Positions 9,056-17,060 of a DNA stretch of 64,000 bases are shown piece after piece (within the stretch, counting starts at the first letter, position 1; each line of letters starts with the position of its first letter). The stretch comes from Burkholderia paludis (lineage in GTDB: Bacteria; Pseudomonadota; Gammaproteobacteria; Burkholderiales; Burkholderiaceae). The position numbers and the translations under genes are program-made. The stretch covers positions 22,642 to 86,641 of the forward strand of contig NZ_JPGL01000043.1 of NCBI RefSeq assembly GCF_000732615.1. Reading direction: 5' to 3'. Below the pieces are notes generated by a model. That model worked only from the letters and a program-made list of their open reading frames with translations. It was not told the DNA's origin and ran no database searches.

Positions 9056-10105
9056 ATGACGCCCCCATCCGCCGCATCCCAGCCCGACGCCCGCCTCGAA
9101 GCGCTCACCAAGTGGCTGCACCCGCTCGCCGAGCGCTACGCGCTCGACCTGTCGACCCTCGCGCCCGCGTCGTCGGACGCCAGTTTCCGCCGATATTTCC
9201 GCGTGGCATCGGCCACCAGCGCCGGCGGCACGCTGATCGCCGTCGACGCGCCGCCGCCCGAGAAGTGCCGCGAATTCGTCCAGGTCGCGCAGTTGCTTGC
9301 CGCGGCCGGCGATCACGTGCCGGACGTGCTGGCCCACGATTTCGACGCGGGTTTCATGCTCGTGACCGATCTCGGCCGCACGTCGTACATCTCGGTGCTC
9401 GATCCGGCCGCCCCGGCCGACGCACGGCCGCTGATGCGCGACGCGCTCGACGCGCTGATCCGCTTCCAGCTCACGTCGAGGCCCGACGTGCTGCCGCCGT
9501 TCGACGAAGCGTTCCTGCGCCGCGAAATGGAGCTGCTGCCCGAATGGTTCATCGGCCGCCACCTCGGCAAACCCGTCACCGACGCGATACGCGGCACGCT
9601 CGACCGCACGTTCGCGCTGCTGGTCGCCAGCGCGCAGGCGCAGCCGCAGGGTTTCATGCTGCGCGACTTCATGCCGCGCAACCTGATGGTCTGCGAGCCG
9701 AACCCGGGCGTGCTCGACTTCCAGGACGCCGTCTACGGGCCGCTGACGTACGACGTCGTGTCGCTGCTGCGCGACGCCTTCATCACCTGGGACGAAGCGT
9801 TCGAACTCGACTTGTTCGCGTACTACTGGGAAAAGGCGAAAAAGGCCGGCCTGCCGGTCGACCCCGATTTCGGCGAGTTCTACCGCCAGCTCGAATGGAT
9901 CGGGCTGCAGCGCCACATCAAGGTCCTCGGCCTGTTCGCGCGCATCCATTACCGCGACGGCAAGCCGCACTACCTGAACGACCTGCCGCGCTTCTGCGCG
10001 TATGCGCGCAAGGTTGCGCTGCGCTACCGCCCGCTCGTGCCATTCGCGAAGCTGCTCGACGAACTCGAGGGCAAGGCGGCGGCCGACGTCGGTTATACAT
10101 TCTGA
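9056..10105 (+). CDS. amgK: N-acetylmuramate/N-acetylglucosamine-1-kinase AmgK
   Basis: A 349-residue APH-fold sugar kinase. In the cell-wall recycling route known from Pseudomonas, AmgK phosphorylates free MurNAc at the anomeric carbon and MurU converts the product to UDP-MurNAc, bypassing de novo synthesis. Visible motifs are the catalytic loop MLRDFMPRN (D204, N209) and the metal-binding LDFQDA (D221). The histidine common before RD in this loop is leucine here. It is divergent from lptD across 225 bases, and murU starts 31 bases downstream. The pairing with murU makes the assignment much stronger than the kinase fold alone. Confidence 0.88.
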   Translation: MTPPSAASQPDARLEALTKWLHPLAERYALDLSTLAPASSDASFRRYFRVASATSAGGTLIAVDAPPPEKCREFVQVAQLLAAAGDHVPDVLAHDFDAGFMLVTDLGRTSYISVLDPAAPADARPLMRDALDALIRFQLTSRPDVLPPFDEAFLRREMELLPEWFIGRHLGKPVTDAIRGTLDRTFALLVASAQAQPQGFMLRDFMPRNLMVCEPNPGVLDFQDAVYGPLTYDVVSLLRDAFITWDEAFELDLFAYYWEKAKKAGLPVDPDFGEFYRQLEWIGLQRHIKVLGLFARIHYRDGKPHYLNDLPRFCAYARKVALRYRPLVPFAKLLDELEGKAAADVGYTF

Positions 10106-10136
10106 TCGCCCCGACCCTCCTGAAACCCGGCCGAAC

Positions 10137-10856
10137 ATGAGCAACACCCTGACCACGGCGATGATCTTCGCCGCCGGGCGCGGCGAACGGATGCGCCCGC
10201 TGACCGACACCCGCCCGAAGCCGCTGCTCGAAGCAGGCGGCAAGCCGCTGATCGTGTGGCAGATCGAAGCGCTCGCGCGCGCGGGCATCGAGACGATCGT
10301 GATCAACCACGCGTGGCTCGGCGAACAGATCGAGGCCGCGCTCGGCGACGGTTCGCGCTGGGGCGTGCGGCTCGCGTACTCGGCCGAGGGCGAGGCGCTG
10401 GAAACGGCGGGCGGCATCGCGCAGGCGCTGCCGCTGCTGGCGCGCGACGGCCAGCCCGCCGTGTTCGCGGCGGTCAGCGGCGACGTCTATTGCGCGTTCG
10501 ACTACCGTACGCTCGCGCCGCGCGCCGCCCGGATGGCCGCGCTCGACGCGCCGGCGATGCACCTCGTGATGGTGCCCAACCCGCCGTTCCACCCCGCCGG
10601 CGACTTCGCGCTCGGCAACGACGGCCGCCTCGCGCTCGACGGCGCCGCGCGCTTCACGTTCGGCAACATCGGCCTGTACGACACACGGATGTTCCGCGAT
10701 CTCGCGGCCGGCACGCGGCGCCCGCTGACGCCGTACTATCGCGCCGCGATCGAGGCCGGCCGCGCGAGCGGCGAACTGTACGAAGGCATCTGGGAGAACG
10801 TCGGCACGCCCGCGCAGCTCGGCGAGCTCGACGCGCGGCTGCGCGCCGCGGGCTGA
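10137..10856 (+). CDS. murU: N-acetylmuramate alpha-1-phosphate uridylyltransferase MurU
   Basis: A 239-residue nucleotidyltransferase of the sugar-1-phosphate family. It transfers UMP to MurNAc-1-phosphate to give UDP-MurNAc in the amgK-murU recycling bypass. The N-terminal nucleotide-binding signature AAGRGERMRPLTDTRPK starts at residue 12, and the GN-rich end of the Rossmann-like core (FGNIGLYD) is present. The length fits MurU rather than the longer glucose-1-phosphate enzymes. I chose the ATG at 10137 because the signature follows directly. It is convergent with the ABC exporter gene. Confidence 0.88.
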   Translation: MSNTLTTAMIFAAGRGERMRPLTDTRPKPLLEAGGKPLIVWQIEALARAGIETIVINHAWLGEQIEAALGDGSRWGVRLAYSAEGEALETAGGIAQALPLLARDGQPAVFAAVSGDVYCAFDYRTLAPRAARMAALDAPAMHLVMVPNPPFHPAGDFALGNDGRLALDGAARFTFGNIGLYDTRMFRDLAAGTRRPLTPYYRAAIEAGRASGELYEGIWENVGTPAQLGELDARLRAAG

Positions 10857-10974
10857 CCGGACGACCGGACGATTCATCGAACGACGAGCGCCCGGCAACG
10901 CGCCGGCGCACCTTCCGCGCGCCGTTCCCGCCGACCGCCTTGCCGCTGCGTTCAGCGCGGCGCGGCAGCGCCGC

Positions 10975-12879
10975 TCATGCGGCCTCGGCCGCTTCCCCGC
11001 CCGCCGCCGCGCGCTGCTGCTGCAGCGCCCACATCTGCGCATACAGGCCGCCGGCCCGCACCAGCTCGTCGTGCGTACCGCGCTCGACGATCCGCCCGTG
11101 GTCCATCACGAGGATCTGCTGCGCGTGCACGACCGTCGACAGCCGGTGCGCGATCACGAGCGTCGTGCGATGCCGCGCGATCTGGTCGAGTTCGTGCTGG
11201 ATCGCGCGCTCCGAGCGCGAATCGAGCGCCGACGTCGCTTCGTCGAACAGCAGCACCGGCGGATCCTTCAGCAGCGTGCGCGCGATCGCGACGCGCTGCT
11301 TCTCGCCGCCCGACAGCTTCAGCCCGCGCTCGCCGACCGGCGTGTCATAGCCTTTCGGCAAGCTTTCGATGAAATCGTGGATGTGCGCGGCGCGCGCGGC
11401 CGCGATCACCTCGTCGCGGCTCGCGGTGGGCCGGCCGTACGCGATGTTGTAGTAGATCGAGTCGTTGAACAGCACGGTGTCCTGCGGCACGATCCCGATC
11501 GACGCGCGCAGCGAATCCTGCGTGACGTCGCGGATGTCCTGCCCGTCGATCCGGATCGTGCCGCCGGCCTGCCGGTCGAGATCGTAGAAGCGGAACAGCA
11601 GCCGCGACAGCGTCGACTTCCCGGAGCCGCTATGGCCGACCACCGCGGTCGTCGTGCCCGCGTCGATCGTGAACGTCACGTCGTGCAGGATCGGCCGCGC
11701 CGGCTCGTACGCGAAGTTCACATGCTCGAAGCGCACCTGCGCACCGGCCACCTCGAGCGGCCGCGCATCGGGGCGGTCGGCCACTTCCTTCGCGGCCGAC
11801 AGCAACCCGAACATCCGGTCCATGTCGGTCAGGCTCTGCTTCAGTTCGCGATAGACGACGCCGAGAAAGTTCAACGGAATGTAGAGCTGCAGCATGAACG
11901 TGTTGATCAGCACGAGATCGCCGAGCGTCAGCTTGCCCGCGAGCACGCCCTGCGTCGCGCGCCACAGGATGAACACGAGCCCCGTGCCGATGATCGCCTG
12001 CTGGCCGAAGTTCAGCACCGACAGCGAGTTCTGCGAGCGGATCGCGGCCTTGCGGTAGCGCTTCAGGTTCTCGTCGTAGCGCTGCGCTTCCCACGCCTCG
12101 TTGCCGAAATACTTCACCGTCTCGTAGTTGATCAGCGAATCGATCGCCCGCGAGTTCGCACGCGAATCGAGCTCGTTCATCGTGCGGCGGAAATGCGTGC
12201 GCCAGTTGGTGACCTTCACCGTGAACACGATGTACGTGATCAGCGCCGCGAACGTCACGTAAGCGTAATAGGCCTCGTACTTGACCACGAAGAAGCCGAG
12301 CACGAGCCCGACCTCGACGAGCGTCGGCAGGATGCTGTACAGCGAATACGAGATCAGTTGCTGGATGCCGCGCGTGCCGCGCTCGATGTCGCGCGACATG
12401 CCGCCCGTCTGGCGCTCCAGATGAAACCGCAGCGACAGTCCGTGCAGGTGCCGGAACACCTGCAGCGCGAGCCGGCGCACCGCGCTCTCGGTGACCTTCG
12501 AGAACAGGATCTCGCGCAGCTCGGTAAACAGCGACGTCGACAGCCGCACGAACGCATAGGCGACGACCAGCAGCCCCACCCCGCCCGCGAGCACGATGCC
12601 GGCCGACTGTTCGGCACGGCCGAGCGCGGTGATCTGCTGGACGTAGGACAGGTGGTCGACGATGCGCTTCATCACGATCGGCACGCCGAGGTTCGCGACC
12701 TTCGCCGCGATCAGGCAGCCGAGCGCGAGCGCGACGCGCCATTTGTAGGTGGTCAGGTACGGCAGCAGCGACCGGATGGTCTGCCAGTCGTTGCGGGGCC
12801 CGGTCGAAGCCTGTGCAGGCTCGCCGGAAGCGGGAAATCGGCGCATGGGGGGAAGGGTCGGCGGCGCCGCCGGGCGCAT
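10975..12879 (-). CDS. ATM1/HMT1-type ABC exporter (fused membrane and ATPase domains)
   Basis: A 634-residue half-transporter. Six membrane segments lie between about residues 45 and 350. The ATPase domain has Walker A GHSGSGKST (415-423), signature LSGGE (522-526), Walker B LLFDEATS (543-550) and the H-loop histidine at 578. The motif NYETVKYFGNE (251-261) is characteristic of the ATM1/ABCB7 group, which exports glutathione-linked or heavy-metal-linked compounds. It would act as a homodimer in the inner membrane. The ATG at 12879 lacks a clear ribosome site; an ATG at 12846 (MRRFPASG) is the alternative start. Substrate is inferred from the family only. Confidence 0.88.
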   Translation of the reverse strand: MRPAAPPTLPPMRRFPASGEPAQASTGPRNDWQTIRSLLPYLTTYKWRVALALGCLIAAKVANLGVPIVMKRIVDHLSYVQQITALGRAEQSAGIVLAGGVGLLVVAYAFVRLSTSLFTELREILFSKVTESAVRRLALQVFRHLHGLSLRFHLERQTGGMSRDIERGTRGIQQLISYSLYSILPTLVEVGLVLGFFVVKYEAYYAYVTFAALITYIVFTVKVTNWRTHFRRTMNELDSRANSRAIDSLINYETVKYFGNEAWEAQRYDENLKRYRKAAIRSQNSLSVLNFGQQAIIGTGLVFILWRATQGVLAGKLTLGDLVLINTFMLQLYIPLNFLGVVYRELKQSLTDMDRMFGLLSAAKEVADRPDARPLEVAGAQVRFEHVNFAYEPARPILHDVTFTIDAGTTTAVVGHSGSGKSTLSRLLFRFYDLDRQAGGTIRIDGQDIRDVTQDSLRASIGIVPQDTVLFNDSIYYNIAYGRPTASRDEVIAAARAAHIHDFIESLPKGYDTPVGERGLKLSGGEKQRVAIARTLLKDPPVLLFDEATSALDSRSERAIQHELDQIARHRTTLVIAHRLSTVVHAQQILVMDHGRIVERGTHDELVRAGGLYAQMWALQQQRAAAGGEAAEAA

Positions 12880-13021
12880 GCATCGGCGGCCGGCTCGCTC
12901 ACTTTCTCGTACAATTTGCGAACGTTGTATTGTCGCAGAAGCCGCTTCGCGCCGCTGCCGGCGCTTCCGCCGGCCAGCCTGCGCGCGGCGGCGTATTGAT
13001 TACAGGATGAAAGCCCCCGCC

Positions 13022-13417
13022 ATGACCGATTCGACCCTCGAACTCCCGCAAAAGCAACCCGCCCTGCGCGTCGTCCCGCAGCCGCATGACGCGAACGTCC
13101 ACGGCGACGTGTTCGGCGGCTGGATCATGTCGCAGGTCGACATCGCCGGCTCGATTCCCGCGAGCCAGCGCGCGAACGGCCGCGTGGCGACGGTCGCGGT
13201 CAACTCGTTCCTGTTCAAGCAGCCGGTGTTCGTCGGCGATCTCCTGAGTTTCTACGCGACCATCACGCGCACCGGCAACACGTCGATCACGGTCGACGTC
13301 GAGGTGTACGCGCAACGCATGCGCCTGATGGGCGAAATCGTCAAGGTTACCGAAGCGACGCTCACCTACGTCGCGACCGGCCAGGATCGCAAGCCGCGCC
13401 AGCTGCCGCCGCTCTGA
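13022..13417 (+). CDS. acyl-CoA thioesterase (YciA-like hotdog fold)
   Basis: A 131-residue hotdog thioesterase that hydrolyses acyl-CoA to free acid and CoA. The N-terminal block DANVHGDVFGGWIMSQVD contains the Asn, Gly-Asp and Gly-Gly residues typical of the YciA/acyl-CoA hydrolase group. I prefer the ATG at 13022, with GAAAG eight bases upstream, over the ATG at 13007, whose AGG is directly adjacent. It is divergent from the ABC exporter gene and convergent with the nitrate-reductase-associated gene. Chain-length preference cannot be read. Confidence 0.85.
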   Translation: MTDSTLELPQKQPALRVVPQPHDANVHGDVFGGWIMSQVDIAGSIPASQRANGRVATVAVNSFLFKQPVFVGDLLSFYATITRTGNTSITVDVEVYAQRMRLMGEIVKVTEATLTYVATGQDRKPRQLPPL

Positions 13418-13444
13418 CCGGCGGGCGACGCGGCCGGCCGCCCG

Positions 13445-13927
13445 TCAGTGCGTGGCGGTCAGCCCGAACTCCCGCATCGCGGGCAGGAAATCGTGATTCA
13501 GTTTCGGCTTGCGCGACAGCTTCACCAGCACATAGCGCTGGAACGGCGCGAGCCGCCGCCATTGCGCAAGCTCGGGCGCGGTCAGCCCGGCCAGCGCGCT
13601 CTGCTGCACGAGCGACTCCGGCACCGTATCGACGGCGCGCCAGGTCGGCCGCTCGTCCGGCTGGAACCATGACGGTTCCAGATCGGCGTGCGTGCGCAGC
13701 ATTTCGAACAGCGCATGATCGAAGTTGGGCTCGATCGTGGTGTCGTCGTCGGCCGGAAAGCGCGCGAGCAGCTTGCGGTCCTCGAGCGGCAGCAGTTGCC
13801 ACTGCTCGAGCGAGATCCGCAGACCGAAACGGTCGAGATTGAAACGCACGATCATCGGGATATAGGTGAAGTTTTCCGACGATTCGTGTTCGAAATCGAA
13901 TAGCAGTGGAGTGTCGCTGAGTCCCAT
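13445..13927 (-). CDS. nitrate-reductase-associated conserved protein
   Basis: A 160-residue cytosolic protein with no signal peptide or membrane segment. It resembles the family named conserved nitrate-reductase-associated protein, known from cyanobacteria and proteobacteria near nitrate reductase or molybdenum-cofactor genes. Recognisable blocks are FTYIPMIVRFNLDRFGLRIS at the start and a C-terminal LVKLSRKPKLNHDF stretch. The function is unknown. It is divergent from fdhD, whose product prepares the molybdenum cofactor of formate dehydrogenase, and that supports a molybdoenzyme link (inference). I chose the ATG at 13927; the frame extends upstream only through the fdhD leader. Confidence 0.6.
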   Translation of the reverse strand: MGLSDTPLLFDFEHESSENFTYIPMIVRFNLDRFGLRISLEQWQLLPLEDRKLLARFPADDDTTIEPNFDHALFEMLRTHADLEPSWFQPDERPTWRAVDTVPESLVQQSALAGLTAPELAQWRRLAPFQRYVLVKLSRKPKLNHDFLPAMREFGLTATH

Positions 13928-14048
13928 GGTCGTTACCTGATGTGGCGGATGCCGGCGCGGCCGGCTTGCCTGAGGTATTTTAGAACCTGTGCGCGCAGGC
14001 GGCGGACCCGATTGTCGCCGGCCGCGCGTCGAATCAACGGGAGTACTC

Positions 14049-14885
14049 GTGAATCCGACCGAATCCGGTGCAATGCACGACGAACCGCGCGGCGCGGTCG
14101 AACTGTCCGTGCGCCGCACGCGCGGCGGCACCGTCGAGACCGCGTACGACTACGTGGGCCAGGAATGGCCCGTCGCGCTCGTCTTCAACGGCATCTCGCA
14201 CGCGGTGATGATGTGTACGCCGTGCGACCTCGAGGCGTTCGCGGTCGGTTTCGCGATCTCGGAAGGCATCGTCGCGCGCGGCAGCGACATCAAGGACATC
14301 GAGGTGATCCTGCACGCCGACGCGCCGCTGCCGCACGCGGAAGTCCATCTGGAAGTCGTCCAGCAGGCGTTCGCCGCGCTGAAGGACCGCCGCCGCGCGC
14401 TCGCGGGACGCACCGGCTGCGGCGTATGCGGGATCGAAAGCATCGACCTGCTCGACCTCGCGCCCGAACGCGTGCCCGATACGGGCTTTCTCGCGCGCCT
14501 CGCGCCCGACGCGCTCGCGCGCGCCGCGCGCACGCTGCCGGCCCATCAGGCGCTCACGCAGCTCACGGGCGGCCTGCATGCGGCCGCATGGTGCGATGCA
14601 ACCGGCGCGATCCGGACGGCCTTCGAGGACGTCGGCCGCCACAACGCGCTGGACAAGCTGATCGGCTCGCTCGTGCTGTCTCGCGCCGACGCGACCGACG
14701 GCTTCGTATTCCTGTCGAGCCGCGCGAGCTACGAGCTCGTGCGCAAGGCCGCCCGCGTCGGCATCCCGCTGGTCGCGACGATCTCCGCACCGTCGTCGCT
14801 CGCGATCGACATCGCGAAGGCGGCCGGCCTGCGGCTCGTCAGCTTCTGCCGCGAGACCGGCCACGTCGACTACGGCACGGCCTGA
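14049..14885 (+). CDS. fdhD: formate dehydrogenase accessory sulfurtransferase FdhD
   Basis: A 278-residue protein that passes sulfur from a cysteine desulfurase to the molybdenum cofactor, a step required for active formate dehydrogenase. The catalytic CxxC pair is visible as CGVC at C124 and C127. The motif FEDVGRHNALDKLIG and the GFVFLSSRASYELV block are diagnostic. It starts at a GTG at 14049 with GGGAG seven bases ahead. No formate dehydrogenase genes lie in this window, so FdhD acts on an enzyme encoded elsewhere. It is divergent from the nitrate-reductase-associated gene. Confidence 0.95.
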   Translation: MNPTESGAMHDEPRGAVELSVRRTRGGTVETAYDYVGQEWPVALVFNGISHAVMMCTPCDLEAFAVGFAISEGIVARGSDIKDIEVILHADAPLPHAEVHLEVVQQAFAALKDRRRALAGRTGCGVCGIESIDLLDLAPERVPDTGFLARLAPDALARAARTLPAHQALTQLTGGLHAAAWCDATGAIRTAFEDVGRHNALDKLIGSLVLSRADATDGFVFLSSRASYELVRKAARVGIPLVATISAPSSLAIDIAKAAGLRLVSFCRETGHVDYGTA

Positions 14886-14896
14886 GCGTGCCTCGC

Positions 14897-14917
14897 GCCG
14901 GCGGCCCTGCCGCCGGC
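14897..14917. terminator. GC-rich hairpin between convergent fdhD and crotonase gene
   Basis: The arms GCCGGCGGC and GCCGCCGGC pair perfectly around a 3-base loop in the 45-base gap between two convergent genes. It lacks a U-tract, so a role in ending transcription is inferred from position only. Confidence 0.45.
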
Positions 14918-14930
14918 ACGCGCCGCTCCG

Positions 14931-15698
14931 TCAGTCGAACTGACGGAAATCCGGCTTGCGCTTCTCGAAGAACGCCGTCATCGCCTCGCGCGCTTCCGGC
15001 GCGCGCAGCATCGCGGAGAAGTGACGCGCCTCCTCGGCCATCCGCGCGGGCGTTGCCGCACCGCCCGTATCCTTCAGCAGTGCCTTCGTCACGCGCAGCG
15101 ACGACGCCGGCAGCGCCGCGAGCTTCGCCGCCTGCTTCGCCGCGAACGCATCGAGCTCCGCGGCCGGCAGCACCCGGTTGACGATGCCGATGCGGTGCGC
15201 TTCCAGCGCATCGAACGCCTCGCCGAGCAACAGCTTCTCGGCCGCGACCTGATGGCCGGCCAGGCGCGGCAGCAACACGCTCGACGCCGCTTCCGGGCAC
15301 AGCCCGAGCTGCACGAACGGCAGCGAGAACATCGCGGTATCGGCCGCGTAGACCAGATCGCAGTGCAGCAGCATCGTCACGCCGACGCCGACCGCGACGC
15401 CCGGCACCGCCGCCACGATCGGCTTCTGCGCGCCGCTGATCCGCGCGAGAAACTGGAATACCGGCGCGTTGTCGTCCTTCGGCGGCGACTTCAGGAAATC
15501 CTCGAGATCGTTCCCCGAGCTGAAATTGCCGTCGCTGCCGCGCAGCAGGATCACGCGGACCGCCTTGTCTTCCTGGGCTTCGGCGAGCGCATCGGCCATC
15601 GTCTGGTACATCGCCGCCGTCAGCGCATTCTTCTTCGCCGGGCGCGCGATCGTGATCGTCAACACGCCGTCGGCGCGTTCCACTTGAATTTCGGCCAC
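14931..15698 (-). CDS. enoyl-CoA hydratase/isomerase (crotonase family)
   Basis: A 255-residue crotonase-fold enzyme acting on enoyl-CoA thioesters. The oxyanion-hole segment FSSGNDLEDF is clear. Of the two catalytic glutamates of a true hydratase, the first is absent (VAVGVGVTML), while the second is present in LGLCPEAASS. That pattern is more usual in delta3,delta2-enoyl-CoA isomerases than in hydratases. The start is a GTG at 15698 preceded by AAAGGAG. It lies downstream of the fadE-fadN-fadA block but beyond an intrinsic terminator, so expression may be partly separate. It could let the pathway use unsaturated fatty acids (inference). Confidence 0.85.
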   Translation of the reverse strand: MAEIQVERADGVLTITIARPAKKNALTAAMYQTMADALAEAQEDKAVRVILLRGSDGNFSSGNDLEDFLKSPPKDDNAPVFQFLARISGAQKPIVAAVPGVAVGVGVTMLLHCDLVYAADTAMFSLPFVQLGLCPEAASSVLLPRLAGHQVAAEKLLLGEAFDALEAHRIGIVNRVLPAAELDAFAAKQAAKLAALPASSLRVTKALLKDTGGAATPARMAEEARHFSAMLRAPEAREAMTAFFEKRKPDFRQFD

Positions 15699-15731
15699 AA
15701 CCGTCTCCTTTGAGTGTCCCCTACCGGAATG

Positions 15732-15767
15732 AAAAAACGGTGCGCGAGCTCGTGGCCCGCACACCGT
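15732..15767 (-). terminator. intrinsic terminator after the thiolase gene
   Basis: On the reverse strand ACGGTGTGCG pairs with CGCGCACCGT (one mismatch) and is followed directly by TTTTTT. It lies 24 bases past the thiolase stop and 34 bases before the crotonase start, separating the two genes transcriptionally. Confidence 0.7.
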
Positions 15768-15790
15768 CGTCGCTTTTCGTCGCGTCCCGC

Positions 15791-16990
15791 TTACAGGCGT
15801 TCGATGATGCCCGCGGCGCCCATGCCGGTGCCGACGCACATCGTGACCATCCCGTACTTCAGGTTGCGGCGGCGCAGGCCGTGCACGACGGTCGCCGCGC
15901 GGATCGCACCGGTCGCGCCGAGCGGGTGACCGAGCGCGATCGCGCCGCCCATCGGGTTGACCTTCGACGGGTCGAGGCCGAGATCGCGGATCACCGCCAG
16001 CGATTGCGCGGCGAACGCCTCGTTCAGTTCGATCCAGTCGAGATCGTCCTGCTTCAGGCCCGCGGCCTTCAGCGCGGCCGGAATCGCTTCCTTCGGGCCG
16101 ATCCCCATGATTTCCGGCGGCACGCCGCGCACCGCGAAGCTCACGAAGCGCGCGAGCGGCGTCAGGTTGAATTCCTTGAGCACCTTCTCCGACACGACGA
16201 GCAGCGCACCCGCGCCGTCCGACGTCTGCGAGCTGTTGCCGGCCGTGACCGAGCCCTTGTTCGCGAACACCGTGCGCAGCTTCGCAAGGCCTTCGATCGA
16301 CGTATCCGCTCGCGGACCTTCGTCGAGCGCGATCTCGCGCGTCTTCACGTCGATTTCGCCGGTCGCGAGGTTCGGGAAACGCTCGGTGAGCGTGTACGCG
16401 GCGATCTCGTCGTTGAATTCGCCGGCCTGTTGCGCGGCCAGCGCCTTGCGGTGCGACTCGACCGAGAACGCGTCCTGGTCTTCACGGCTCACCTTCCACT
16501 GGTCGGCGACCCGCTCGGCCGTCAGGCCCATCCCGTACGCGATGCCGAAATCCTCGCTGCGATCGAAGATGTGCGGCGACATCGACGGCTTGTTGCCCAT
16601 CATCGGCACCATGCTCATCGATTCGCAACCGCCCGCGAACAACGCGTCCGACTCGCCGACACGGATACGGTCGGCCGCCATCGCCAGCGCCGTGATGCCC
16701 GACGCGCAGAAGCGGTTGACCGTCACGCCGCCGACCGTCTGCGGCAGGCCCGCGAGCAGCGCGCCCATGCGCGCGACGTTCAGACCCTGCTCGGCTTCCG
16801 GAATCGCACAGCCGATGATCGCGTCCTCGATCACCTTCGTGTCGAGGCCGGGCACCTGCGCGACCGCCGACCTGATCGCGTGGACCAGCAGCTCGTCCGG
16901 GCGCGTATTCTTGAAGACACCGCGCGGGGCCTTGCCGATCGGCGTGCGGCTGGCGGCGACGATGTATGCGTCTTGCAGTTGTTTGCTCAT
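15791..16990 (-). CDS. fadA: acetyl-CoA acyltransferase (3-ketoacyl-CoA thiolase)
   Basis: A 399-residue thiolase that cleaves 3-ketoacyl-CoA with CoA to give acetyl-CoA in the last beta-oxidation step. The acyl-accepting cysteine is C95 (NRFCASG), and the acid/base pair is H355 (ALGHPLG) and C385 (MCVGTG). It follows the FadN-type dehydrogenase by 70 bases, and the pair presumably forms a functional complex. The gene order acyl-CoA dehydrogenase, FadN, FadA matches the fadNAE set of Bacillus in content. The symbol reflects the role, not strict orthology to E. coli FadA. Confidence 0.9.
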   Translation of the reverse strand: MSKQLQDAYIVAASRTPIGKAPRGVFKNTRPDELLVHAIRSAVAQVPGLDTKVIEDAIIGCAIPEAEQGLNVARMGALLAGLPQTVGGVTVNRFCASGITALAMAADRIRVGESDALFAGGCESMSMVPMMGNKPSMSPHIFDRSEDFGIAYGMGLTAERVADQWKVSREDQDAFSVESHRKALAAQQAGEFNDEIAAYTLTERFPNLATGEIDVKTREIALDEGPRADTSIEGLAKLRTVFANKGSVTAGNSSQTSDGAGALLVVSEKVLKEFNLTPLARFVSFAVRGVPPEIMGIGPKEAIPAALKAAGLKQDDLDWIELNEAFAAQSLAVIRDLGLDPSKVNPMGGAIALGHPLGATGAIRAATVVHGLRRRNLKYGMVTMCVGTGMGAAGIIERL

Positions 16991-17060
16991 TTCAGACTCC
17001 TGTCGGCCCGGGCCGCCGCTTCAGCGCCGCCCCGGGCCCCATACAAAGTTATCCGCTCGC

